A stretch of 20,074 bases of DNA from positions 1 to 20,074 of IMG/VR virus record IMGVR_UViG_3300027659_000281. One strand, given 5' to 3'. Within the stretch, counting starts at the first letter, position 1, and each line of letters starts with the position of its first letter. Position numbers and translations under genes: made by a program. Shown piece after piece: positions 6,601-12,056 of this stretch. The stretch comes from a virus. The notes below the pieces were generated by a model. It did no database searches, had not been told where the DNA came from, and saw only the letters and a list, made by a program, of their open reading frames with translations.

Positions 6601-6868
6601 ACTTCAAATCTCTAACATGATCCTTACTAGCCTCTCTTACTGTAGGAAGATAGTAATACTCATAAATATCTTGCCATGAAGGAAACTCATAAAATGGTTC
6701 GCCCTCATTTATACACAATCCACTATTGTCATAGACATCGTAAAAACTTACTTTACGATTATCGTAATCTTCCATACTATCATAACAAGCAAAAACAGTA
6801 TAAATGCCATAATCTACATTTGGTTCATAGATATACGACGCCACACTCTCTGTCGTGCTTTTACCCAT
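6593..6868 (-). CDS. Acidic hypothetical protein, 91 aa
   Basis: Tyr- and Asp-rich: PNVDYGIYTVFACYDSMEDYD, VYDNSGLCINEGEPFYEFPSWQDIYEYYYL. No family recognised. The segment INEGEPFYEFPSWQDIYEYY looks like a surface that could mimic nucleic acid or bind a partner, but this is only composition. The ATG at 6868 is in a TAATG overlap with the 51-aa ORF upstream; AGGATG, part of that gene's end, serves as ribosome site. Confidence 0.74.
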   Translation of the reverse strand: MGKSTTESVASYIYEPNVDYGIYTVFACYDSMEDYDNRKVSFYDVYDNSGLCINEGEPFYEFPSWQDIYEYYYLPTVREASKDHVRDLKYV

Positions 6869-7023
6869 TAGTAATTCATCCTATTTTTGAGTTGAGAGAT
6901 AAGAATTTGCTCAAAAGCATCACCAAGATTAATGGCTATGCCAGTAAAATGATCTATACCGTCTGGCCCATCATATAACTCCCAGCGATATTCGCCATTC
7001 TTATAAAGAATAGAGATACTCAT
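6868..7023 (-). CDS. Small protein, 51 aa, paired with the ORF at 6176
   Basis: An ORF filling the gap between two genes with TAATG overlaps on both sides. The N-terminus ISILYKNGEYRWELYDGPDG is a beta-hairpin-like sequence related to the ORF at 6176-6328. The C-terminus GDAFEQILISQLKNRMN is probably helical. The ribosome site GGGAGAA lies in the last codons of the upstream gene (Trp-Glu-Asn). Function unknown. Confidence 0.68.
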   Translation of the reverse strand: MSISILYKNGEYRWELYDGPDGIDHFTGIAINLGDAFEQILISQLKNRMNY

Positions 7024-7226
7024 TAGGTATTCTCCCATAATGGATATTGTTTTTCGTTATTATCTAATTCATCGGCCAATTCTGCCACTTGTCTTTCGCT
7101 CCACCCGGCAAAATAACCCCTCATAAATATTTGAGTTAGTTCATTACGATCTTTTTCACGCTCATAATATTTTTGCACAGCTTCTATCCAAGCTTTTGTT
7201 GCTAATTGAAGTGGGTTTTCGGTCAT
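7023..7226 (-). CDS. Helical hypothetical protein, 67 aa
   Basis: Unrecognised, mostly charged helices: AWIEAVQKYYEREKDRNELTQ and a middle MRGYFAGWSERQVAELADEL. The A-G-W-S/x-R/E pattern is seen in small phage proteins of unknown role. Start at 7226 with GGAGAAAAATA before it. The end (PLWENT) overlaps the next gene start as TAATG. Confidence 0.74.
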   Translation of the reverse strand: MTENPLQLATKAWIEAVQKYYEREKDRNELTQIFMRGYFAGWSERQVAELADELDNNEKQYPLWENT

Positions 7227-7243
7227 TATTTTTCTCCTATAGT

Positions 7244-7399
7244 CTAAATTTCTTTGCGATCAGTTATTTTAACCACATAAGTGGCACGATCTTCATTAAG
7301 ACTATTTTCAATATTCATCCAAATAGTATCTATATCAGACTGAGTATTAGCTCTTATCTCAATAGTAATAATATAATTTTTTGTAATTTGATCAATCAT
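7244..7399 (-). CDS. Small hypothetical protein, 51 aa
   Basis: Starts at 7399 in TAATG overlap with the upstream LADFIY protein and ends in a TAG at 7244, 18 bases before the next gene. It alternates strand (NYIITIEIRANT), helix (DIDTIWMNIENSLNED) and strand (ATYVVKIT), a compact beta-alpha-beta arrangement. No known family. The GGGGAAAAA site upstream supports translation. Confidence 0.68.
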   Translation of the reverse strand: MIDQITKNYIITIEIRANTQSDIDTIWMNIENSLNEDRATYVVKITDRKEI

Positions 7400-7596
7400 T
7401 ATTTTTCCCCAATAGTCTCATAAATAAAATCGGCCAACGCCTTTAGTTCAAACTCATTAGCATTAGGATAAACATAGCCCCTTGTTGGAGCCAAAACAAT
7501 GTTGTATGGTTTTCCTGTAAAACTCTTTTGATAATCATCATTCTTATTAATAAAGAACCTGAACTGATTAGCATTAAAGACTGTGCCTGTGGTCAT
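7399..7596 (-). CDS. LADFIY-motif small protein (paralog 4)
   Basis: 65 residues. The C-terminal helix NEFELKALADFIYETIGEK is a close family member. The N-terminal part (FRFFINKNDDYQKSFTGKP) differs in sequence but keeps the strand-turn-strand look of the other copies. The terminal Ile-Gly-Glu-Lys codons (GGGGAAAAA) form the ribosome site of the next gene. The start at 7596 is in the chain, preceded by the 30-aa ORF. Confidence 0.78.
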   Translation of the reverse strand: MTTGTVFNANQFRFFINKNDDYQKSFTGKPYNIVLAPTRGYVYPNANEFELKALADFIYETIGEK

Positions 7597-7599
7597 TAT

Positions 7600-7692
7600 T
7601 TATTTTCCAAATATCCTATCTATAAAATGTAAACACTGCATAAATGCAATAAAATAAAGTAGATAATACTCCCATAATGGAATAGTTATCAT
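7600..7692 (-). CDS. 30-aa hydrophobic peptide
   Basis: A tiny ORF between 7692 (TAATG overlap with the upstream stop) and 7600. Mostly hydrophobic and aromatic: PLWEYYLLYFIAFMQCLHFI, then DRIFGK. It probably spans or lies on the membrane. Its last codons supply GGAAAATAA, a ribosome site for paralog 4. The exact fit between neighbours is the main evidence; function unknown. Confidence 0.6.
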   Translation of the reverse strand: MITIPLWEYYLLYFIAFMQCLHFIDRIFGK

Positions 7693-7901
7693 TATTCGCC
7701 CCAACTATAAACATTAATCATAATAACTTTATCACTAAGTTTTACATTATTCCACACCCAATCAATAGCACCATTTTCGTTTTCGCTTGGAGTTCCACCA
7801 GTACAAATTTCTTCTGGAATATCAATAAATTCTGTATGCCAAGTATAATCATCCAGAATAAAAGCGAATTCAACAGTTGTATTTGTAGCAATATTAGTCA
7901 T
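7692..7901 (-). CDS. Acidic hypothetical protein, 69 aa
   Basis: Unrecognised. A strand-rich N-terminus (TVEFAFILDDYTWHTEFIDIP) is followed by a Gly/Pro/Asn-rich loop (TGGTPSENENG) and a C-terminal part with DWVWNNVKLSDKVIMINVYSWGE. No signal peptide or motif known to me. The start at 7901 follows GGAGAAAAATA, encoded by the end of the 52-aa ORF upstream, which it overlaps by 8 bases. Confidence 0.74.
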   Translation of the reverse strand: MTNIATNTTVEFAFILDDYTWHTEFIDIPEEICTGGTPSENENGAIDWVWNNVKLSDKVIMINVYSWGE

Positions 7902-8052
7902 TATTTTTCTCCAAGATTGTTAAAATATCAACAACAATACTCAAAAGATAACTACGTTGATTATGACTCATTGGCCTAAGAATAGGCATTTCATTAGCCT
8001 GTTCATAAACGGTCAAAAAAGTTTGTATAGTCTCTTTAAGTTCGTTACTCAT
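7894..8052 (-). CDS. Helical hypothetical protein, 52 aa
   Basis: Starts at 8052 after GGAGAATAAATA and overlaps the next gene. Two helices are likely: NELKETIQTFLTVYEQANE, then NQRSYLLSIVVDILTILEKN, with a Pro/Met/Ser linker. No match known. The final Leu-Glu-Lys-Asn codons carry the GGAG site for the gene at 7692-7901. Confidence 0.68.
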   Translation of the reverse strand: MSNELKETIQTFLTVYEQANEMPILRPMSHNQRSYLLSIVVDILTILEKNND

Positions 8053-8055
8053 TAT

Positions 8056-8274
8056 TTATTCTCCAACAGTATCATATATAAAATCCGCCAATGCTAGTAA
8101 TTCTTCTTTTGTGGTTGGTGGATTGATTACATTATGCTTCTTGTTTGTTCTAAAGACCATACCATACTCATAACTGGTTAAGTTATCAGAATATCCACCA
8201 AAACGATCACGCTCTATGGCAAGATCAAAATATTCACCATCAAAAATATTCTGTTTAGGTATATAGTTACTCAT
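8056..8274 (-). CDS. LADFIY-motif small protein (paralog 5)
   Basis: 72 residues. The C-terminus TKEELLALADFIYDTVGE is a family member, preceded by NPP as paralog 1 has HPP. The middle holds SYEYGMVFRTN, matching NYGLMLGCTK of paralog 1. The ATG at 8274 overlaps the TGA of the frameshifted tail at 8271-8324, so that tail provides its purine-rich ribosome site. The last codons (Val-Gly-Glu) give GGAGAA for the next gene. Confidence 0.78.
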   Translation of the reverse strand: MSNYIPKQNIFDGEYFDLAIERDRFGGYSDNLTSYEYGMVFRTNKKHNVINPPTTKEELLALADFIYDTVGE

Positions 8275-8324
8275 TTCTTTTCTTCTTCAAGAGTTTTATA
8301 AATAAAATCGGCCAAACCCTTTAT
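8271..8324 (-). pseudogene. Out-of-frame LADFIY tail of the 8321-8563 gene
   Basis: A 17-codon open stretch reading IKGLADFIYKTLEEEKK, then TGA, with no start codon of its own. It is in the -1 frame of the upstream ORF (8321-8563), whose frame ends in ...TRYE-stop exactly here. Joining them by a -1 shift gives RYE-IKGLADFIYK, the family motif without a gap. A loss of one A in GAAATAAAG explains it simply. It retains the junction with the start of paralog 5. Alternatives are programmed frameshifting or a sequencing error. Confidence 0.7.
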
Positions 8325-8563
8325 TCATATCTAGTCTCCCATATAACATCGTTAAAATCTACTAAACCATAATCGCTACATATCATCGGATAATATCCCC
8401 ACAAATAAATAGTCTCACCCCTAGTCCAGCATAACTGATCTGGAATATAAAACCATAATGGAGTATTTTGTTCTAAAGCATACTGTTGACCACAAGGTTT
8501 GTTATTATTGATATAGCTATCCAAAGGAACAGACATTAATAGTAATATATAAACATATTTCAT
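8321..8563 (-). CDS. Probable frameshifted LADFIY-family member, 80 aa
   Basis: 80 residues in its own frame. The N-terminus MKYVYILLLMSVPLDSYINN is hydrophobic, like a short signal peptide or anchor. The rest is Trp/Tyr/Cys-rich (LWFYIPDQLCWTRGETIYLWGYY) and ends SDYGLVDFNDVIWETRYE. The SDYGLV segment lines up with NYGLML and EYGMVF of paralogs 1 and 5, and the missing C-terminal helix follows in the -1 frame (8271-8324). Start at 8563 in ATGA overlap with the upstream ORF. It may still be translated as the 80-aa form. Confidence 0.7.
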   Translation of the reverse strand: MKYVYILLLMSVPLDSYINNNKPCGQQYALEQNTPLWFYIPDQLCWTRGETIYLWGYYPMICSDYGLVDFNDVIWETRYE

Positions 8564-8730
8564 TTATTTTCCTCCAGAATACCATTCAAATATTTAGCCA
8601 AAATCTCCACTTCAACTTCAGTCCAAACATACTCATAGCCATTATCATTACCATGCTCAATATCAAGTTGGTAACTTTCCAGAGAGTCAAGAATTAGGCC
8701 AATTTCATGCTTATCAAGATTAATGTTCAT
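8560..8730 (-). CDS. Small hypothetical protein, 56 aa
   Basis: Found between 8749 and 8563. It begins MNINLDKHEIGLILDSLESY and ends TEVEVEILAKYLNGILEENK. The end resembles the family motif in pattern (E-x-E-I-L-A-x-Y-L) but lacks LADFIY. The N-terminal helix resembles those at 566-751 and 18150-18335 (hydrophobic heptads ending S/W-Y). The last codons (Leu-Glu-Glu-Asn-Lys) contain GGAGGAAA, the site for the next start. Function unknown. Confidence 0.68.
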   Translation of the reverse strand: MNINLDKHEIGLILDSLESYQLDIEHGNDNGYEYVWTEVEVEILAKYLNGILEENK

Positions 8731-8748
8731 TGTTCATCTCTTATTTGA

Positions 8749-8979
8749 TTACCACCCACGAACAATACATTTCATACCGGGATTCATCTCAACACATACA
8801 TGGTTTGTAACAACTGAGATAATTTTCCACCAACAATCGTTTTCAGATAGACCAATATCGGCCAATCGCTTAAACCACTCATCTGCAACATCTTCAAAAC
8901 ACAAAGCATCAATCTTCTCTTTGACGATTGAGTTATTTTGATACTTTTCGCTTTTCCATGAAAGTTCAAACTTGGTCAT
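8749..8979 (-). CDS. Hypothetical protein, 76 aa
   Basis: I choose the ATG at 8979 (MTKFELSW), which has GGAGAAAATA directly before it; a longer frame would need TTG. A helical part KIDALCFEDVADEWFKRLADI is followed by NDCWWKIISVVTNHVCVEMNPG and a basic end. No family known. It overlaps the upstream paralog 6 by 14 bases. Confidence 0.74.
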   Translation of the reverse strand: MTKFELSWKSEKYQNNSIVKEKIDALCFEDVADEWFKRLADIGLSENDCWWKIISVVTNHVCVEMNPGMKCIVRGW

Positions 8980-9223
8980 TATTTTCTCCAATAGATTTAT
9001 AAATAAAATCGGCCATTCCCTTTAGAGTTTCCCTATTCATATCTAATATATAATCATTAAGAATATCACCATTATCCCAAAAGTCCACCCTAAACATCTC
9101 CCCATTCTTTAGAGAGGTTTTATCTATGATTAAAAATAGATCATGATCAATTTGGTATTGATTATTGGATTGATGACCCTTTTTGATATTAGATTTATAG
9201 TTCTTGTTTGATTTAGTATTCAT
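8966..9223 (-). CDS. LADFIY-motif small protein (paralog 6)
   Basis: 85 residues, the longest member. A Lys/Asn/Ser-rich N-terminus (TKSNKNYKSNIKKGHQSNN) is followed by a strand-rich middle (DLFLIIDKTSLKNGEMFRVDFWDNG) and the motif NRETLKGMADFIYKSIGENN (M for L). The GGAG of the Ile-Gly-Glu-Asn codons is the ribosome site for the overlapping gene at 8749-8979. Function unknown. Second gene after promoter P5. Confidence 0.77.
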   Translation of the reverse strand: MNTKSNKNYKSNIKKGHQSNNQYQIDHDLFLIIDKTSLKNGEMFRVDFWDNGDILNDYILDMNRETLKGMADFIYKSIGENNDQV

Positions 9224-9228
9224 TTGTT

Positions 9229-9396
9229 TTAATCTATACTTTGATTATAAGTATGAGTAGGCTTGATTTCTCGTAAACGATTCAAAATAATGGTCAAGTT
9301 ATTACGGTCAACGCTCAATTTTTCATGCAAAGTTTGATTAATAACACTCTTGAGAATAGCAATTTCTTTATCGGTAAACAAAACATTTTTATACAT
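9229..9396 (-). CDS. Small helical protein, first gene of the tiny-gene chain
   Basis: 55 residues from the ATG at 9396, with AAGGTG six bases before it, about 47 bases after the -10 of promoter P5. Sequence: FTDKEIAILKSVINQTLHEK, then DRNNLTIILNRLREIK, a two-helix protein with heptad-like leucines. Similar in pattern to other small helical ORFs of the window (18150-18335). No function known. Confidence 0.7.
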   Translation of the reverse strand: MYKNVLFTDKEIAILKSVINQTLHEKLSVDRNNLTIILNRLREIKPTHTYNQSID

Positions 9397-9442
9397 TTTT
9401 CACCTTCGCACACCTATGAATATTACTCTTGCCAGTAGCAGT

Positions 9443-9471
9443 AGTATATCACAACGCATGGTGGCTGTCAA
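9443..9471 (-). promoter_or_regulatory. sigma70-type promoter P5, heads the tiny-gene chain
   Basis: Minus strand: TTGACA at 9471-9466, a 17-base spacer, TATACT at 9448-9443 with extended -10 TGA. It starts 8 bases past the 3' end of the tmRNA gene and faces the 22-gene chain 9396-4887. The 12-base context TGTGATATACTA is identical in promoter P7 at 12772. One of the best-matching promoters in the window. Confidence 0.85.
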
Positions 9472-9478
9472 TATTGAA

Positions 9479-9831
9479 TGGAGGCGGGGGAAGTCGAATC
9501 CCCGTCCTGTGATAATTCTAATTACATCTTCTACAAGTTTATTTTATTCATAAAATTTTGGATATGACTAAAGAATAAAAAACATTCATCAATCCTAGTG
9601 ACACATCTTAGCCTGTTAACCGTCACCACTAACAGGAGCCAAAGGATTTTACGACAATCTTTTGGACGCTACCTTTATCGCTTCCTAAGATTGTTGCTGT
9701 TATTTAATTAAGCAGCAAGGGCTAACTGATTTACGCCAGTTAAGCGTTTAATCTGGTTTTAAAGTAGCCACCAGATCAACTACTACTTGCTAATATAATC
9801 TTCCCTATCCAGTCGATACCGTTACGCCCCC
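9479..9831 (-). ncRNA. ssrA: tmRNA (transfer-messenger RNA)
   Basis: A complete one-piece tmRNA, 353 bases. The 5' end GGGGGCG (9831-9825) pairs with CGCCTCC near the 3' end, with a G-U wobble at the third pair (G3-U70), the alanine identity element. The T-arm is a GGGGA stem, TTCGACT loop and TCCCC stem, and A follows as discriminator; CCA is not encoded. The GGTATCGACTGG near the 5' end is the usual tmRNA 5' domain. The tag frame at 9737-9708 reads GGC GTA AAT CAG TTA GCC CTT GCT GCT TAA, that is GVNQLALAA, with TAACT just before the resume codon, like TAGTC in E. coli. CCTGTTA/TAACAGG and AACAATCTT/AAGATTGT pairs fit the later pseudoknot and helix region. It rescues stalled ribosomes and tags the product for proteolysis. 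Confidence 0.93.
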
Positions 9832-9837
9832 ATATAT

Positions 9838-10041
9838 TTATTCGTATTTAACCTTTTCAAGTCTCAAAAGCTCTTTTTTAATTTCACTATATTCTTGATC
9901 AGTAATCCAGTGATTATTTTGTAATGAATTTTCTAGTTTACTAATATAATTAATTAAATGCAAATTATAACCAAGAGATAAGAATAATGCACCAAAGAAC
10001 AAAACAAAAAAACTTAGTTTCCATATTGGCCTATTACACAT
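9838..10041 (-). CDS. Single-pass membrane protein with coiled-coil tail
   Basis: 67 residues. A short basic N-terminus is followed by a helix of about 20 residues (LSFFVLFFGALFLSLGYNL), then a polar helical tail (YSEIKKELLRLEKVK). Its stop lies 6 bases before the tmRNA 5' end, so the tmRNA may be cut from the same transcript; I see no separate promoter for it. The start overlaps the upstream gene by 8 bases. It resembles small phage inner-membrane proteins by form only. Confidence 0.72.
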   Translation of the reverse strand: MCNRPIWKLSFFVLFFGALFLSLGYNLHLINYISKLENSLQNNHWITDQEYSEIKKELLRLEKVKYE

Positions 10042-10297
10042 TTATATTTCCTTTTCTAATCATATTATGATATTCTATATCTGATAACCAGATATCATCA
10101 TTCATTTGTCGCCCATTATCTATAATACTCCAAATTTTTTTTCTTCCACGATAAGCTAATTTAAACCATAAATTTTTTCCAGAAAGATAACAGCATCTTT
10201 TATTGAAAGATAGTTGAAGACTCCATTCCCTATTGTCTAGTATACAACCTACTGATCTATTAAAAGGTTGGTCAAATCTGCAAGTTGTTTGAGACAT
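10034..10297 (-). CDS. Basic hypothetical protein, 87 aa
   Basis: Trp/Arg/Lys-rich and probably beta-rich: REWSLQLSFNKRCCYLSGKN, LWFKLAYRGRKKIWSIIDNG, then DDIWLSDIEYHNMIRKG. No family recognised. The ATG at 10297 lies inside the 58-codon frame at 10249-10425; an internal start would avoid the overlap, but none looks better. Co-transcribed with the membrane protein downstream. Confidence 0.68.
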   Translation of the reverse strand: MSQTTCRFDQPFNRSVGCILDNREWSLQLSFNKRCCYLSGKNLWFKLAYRGRKKIWSIIDNGRQMNDDIWLSDIEYHNMIRKGNINV

Positions 10298-10425
10298 CCT
10301 TGTATTTCCGATTCTACGTTTCTACATTTAATACAATTATCAGAATAAAAATATTCTTTTAATTCATCTAGCCTAGCTTTTAGGCTTGTTATTTCTTTTA
10401 GAAGTTTTTCGTTTTGGTTCATCAT
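10249..10425 (-). CDS. Possible overlapping coiled-coil ORF, 58 aa
   Basis: A frame overlapping the 3' end of the 10373-10774 gene and the 5' end of 10034-10297. It reads as a good heptad coiled coil (NEKLLKEITSLKARLDELKE), then CIKC, then EIQGCLKQLADLTNLLID. Its coherent amphipathic pattern argues it is real. Against: no clear ribosome site and overlap with two other ORFs. A weaker alternative is that it is chance. Confidence 0.5.
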   Translation of the reverse strand: MMNQNEKLLKEITSLKARLDELKEYFYSDNCIKCRNVESEIQGCLKQLADLTNLLIDQ

Positions 10426-10774
10426 CTTGAGTCTTTAATGTTAGTTCACTAGAAGGTATCCAGAAAATCATTTCGTTGAGTTCATCATCCCAAGCACATT
10501 CTACTCTACCAACAGCAGCAAGTTTTGCCAGACCAACATTATAAAGCCATACTCTAACTTCATCAAAAGTTTTATTATAGCTATCTTCATCAATCAATAG
10601 ATTACCATCCTCATCTTCACCAACACAGTTGGTTTTAATTAAGCCAACCATTTGATTTATGCTAATAAAATCATCCAAGTTTTCAGTATACAACTCTGTA
10701 AAAGACAAAGCAGCATTTTTTCTCATGCTTTTTGCATACATATCCAAATCACTAATTGAATAAATCTCACTCAT
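10373..10774 (-). CDS. Hypothetical protein, 133 aa
   Basis: Start at the ATG at 10774 (MSEIYSISDLD); a longer frame needs TTG. A helical N-terminal half (ISDLDMYAKSMRKNAALSFTELY) is followed by acidic DEDGNLLIDEDSYNKTFDEV, a strand region ending ECAWDDELNEMIFWIPSS, and a basic, probably disordered tail (KRKTSKRNNKPKS). No family recognised. The tail could bind nucleic acid. It follows the 96-aa gene by 15 bases. Confidence 0.74.
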   Translation of the reverse strand: MSEIYSISDLDMYAKSMRKNAALSFTELYTENLDDFISINQMVGLIKTNCVGEDEDGNLLIDEDSYNKTFDEVRVWLYNVGLAKLAAVGRVECAWDDELNEMIFWIPSSELTLKTQDDEPKRKTSKRNNKPKS

Positions 10775-10789
10775 ATTAATATACCCCAA

Positions 10790-11080
10790 TTAGATAAATT
10801 TTTGAACTGTTTGGCCTATTTTTTGACTACTTTTATCCAATAATCTATTCAAAGTTTTTTGCATAGTTTGATCTCCTCTAGGCAACCAACGACCATCTTC
10901 ATAAAGAGCAGTAATAATTTGCGGAATCCAATGTTGATACGCTAATTCAAACTCTTCTGGAAAATATACTTTGAGTATTCTTTCTATATGATATAAGTTA
11001 TTAACTATAGAATCCCTATGATCCAACAGATTATTTAATTGGTCTTTTTGGGTTTTAGTAAAACCTCCTTCAAGACTCAT
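10790..11080 (-). CDS. Helical hypothetical protein, 96 aa
   Basis: Mostly helical: TKTQKDQLNNLLDHRDSIVN, HIERILKVYFPEEFELAYQHW, then a Trp/Leu/Pro turn (GRWLPRGDQ) and a last helix. No known family. It starts in a TAATG overlap with the zinc-ribbon gene, whose last codons (Thr-Glu-Thr) contain the GGAG ribosome site. Confidence 0.74.
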   Translation of the reverse strand: MSLEGGFTKTQKDQLNNLLDHRDSIVNNLYHIERILKVYFPEEFELAYQHWIPQIITALYEDGRWLPRGDQTMQKTLNRLLDKSSQKIGQTVQKFI

Positions 11081-11493
11081 TAGACAGTCTCCGTTTTAGG
11101 TTTAAGTTTCATCAGTTTGTGCTTTGTTTTCCAAACTCCTGTTTCTGGATTTTGAAAATCCCTTCCCATATAAATGTGGCAGAAGCCGCTGGACTTGTCA
11201 AGGCCATAGGCACGAATACCTTTATCGTCTACGCTCTCAACAACAAAACGCCCCCTATATCCCATAGGAATAAATTCGCCCTTGGATACATAATACGGTC
11301 CACCAGCAACCTTTATTCTCTCTCCCTTGACTAGAGTTTTCCAATCAACCTTTTGAATGATCTTAGTATTCTTAGCCTCTTTGCTCTTGGGCTTAAATAT
11401 AAAAATATGATTGCACTTTTTGCAACAATATGCTCTTGGGCCAGTTGTGGTTCCGCAGTCTGGACAAGCCTTTTTACCTTTACCAAGTCCCAT
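11080..11493 (-). CDS. Zinc-ribbon protein, 137 aa
   Basis: The N-terminus has Cys10-x2-Cys13 and Cys24-x2-Cys27 (CPDCG ... CKKC), a zinc ribbon. After a basic linker comes a beta-rich domain with GERIKVAGGPYYVSKGEFIP and MGYRGRFVVESVDDKGIRAYG, which looks like a small barrel. I recall phage hypotheticals combining a zinc ribbon with this kind of G-x-R-I-K-V ... M-G-Y-R-G-x-F barrel, with no function. Nucleic-acid binding is plausible. First gene after promoter P2, with GGAG before the ATG at 11493. Confidence 0.78.
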   Translation of the reverse strand: MGLGKGKKACPDCGTTTGPRAYCCKKCNHIFIFKPKSKEAKNTKIIQKVDWKTLVKGERIKVAGGPYYVSKGEFIPMGYRGRFVVESVDDKGIRAYGLDKSSGFCHIYMGRDFQNPETGVWKTKHKLMKLKPKTETV

Positions 11494-11526
11494 TTTAGTT
11501 CTCCTATGAGTTAGTGATATGCTCTA

Positions 11527-11554
11527 AGTATAACAGAGTTATCGGCGTTGTCAA
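11527..11554 (-). promoter_or_regulatory. sigma70-type promoter P2
   Basis: Minus strand: TTGACA at 11554-11549, a 16-base spacer, TATACT at 11532-11527, with TGT as extended -10. The spacer has GCCGATAA, placed 8 bases before the -10 as in P1 and P3; P1 and P2 share it with the preceding TTGACAA. It drives the zinc-ribbon gene at 11493. Confidence 0.8.
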
Positions 11555-11616
11555 GAGGATTTCTTTAGACGGTTTCTGATTTTTTTCAATGTAGCCCTGT
11601 TTGTATCCTATTAGGC

Positions 11617-11835
11617 TTACTTCATAATTTTTTCTTTTATAAGAGTTAGCTTACCAGTATCATAATGACAAAAATAACTACTATCAATACGCTTTTTAAT
11701 TAGACTGTCTTCTTCTATTTGAATATAAATATTAAGTCTAAATCTATTATCCCATAGCTTATTAATTTTAGTCATCAAATAATGCTTGGGCTTCGTTACC
11801 TGTTTAAAAAGCAAGCTTTCAATCTCTAATTCCAT
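11617..11835 (-). CDS. Hypothetical protein, 72 aa
   Basis: Basic and beta-rich (KLWDNRFRLNIYIQIEEDSL, SSYFCHYDTGKLTLIKEK). No family recognised. The start at 11835 overlaps the upstream stop (TAATG) and uses GAGGAG encoded by that gene's end (Glu-Glu-Asn-Ser). It ends 60 bases upstream of the -35 of P2. Confidence 0.72.
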   Translation of the reverse strand: MELEIESLLFKQVTKPKHYLMTKINKLWDNRFRLNIYIQIEEDSLIKKRIDSSYFCHYDTGKLTLIKEKIMK

Positions 11836-12056
11836 TAAGAGTTCTCCTCAAAAATCTTTTCAATATTAGTAATAAGCACAAGCCTATCATCTCCACGATT
11901 ATCTGTCACATAATATGTATCGCACATAAATTCATCACCAGTATCAGCATCATGTACCAAAACGGGACGATTCCAGTCAAAAGTACCAATAGATTTAACG
12001 CTATTAGCTTTTTCATTCAGAAAAGTATAAAGATCAAGCCAAGTCATTTTGTTCAT
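11835..12056 (-). CDS. Hypothetical protein, 73 aa
   Basis: Helical N-terminus (MTWLDLYTFLNEKAN) and a beta-rich rest (RPVLVHDADTGDEFMCDTYYV, DDRLVLIT). The layout, a W-x-x-L-x-x-F-L helix followed by V-x-V-x-D-x-x-T-G-D/E-E, is one I associate with small phage proteins of unknown role. Start at 12056 in ATGA overlap with the upstream zinc-finger gene, whose last codons hold AGGAGA. Confidence 0.76.
   Translation of the reverse strand: MNKMTWLDLYTFLNEKANSVKSIGTFDWNRPVLVHDADTGDEFMCDTYYVTDNRGDDRLVLITNIEKIFEENS

Noticed and set aside
8784-8969. Minus-strand 61-codon ORF
   Set aside because: Shadow of the 8749-8979 gene in another frame, without a ribosome site.
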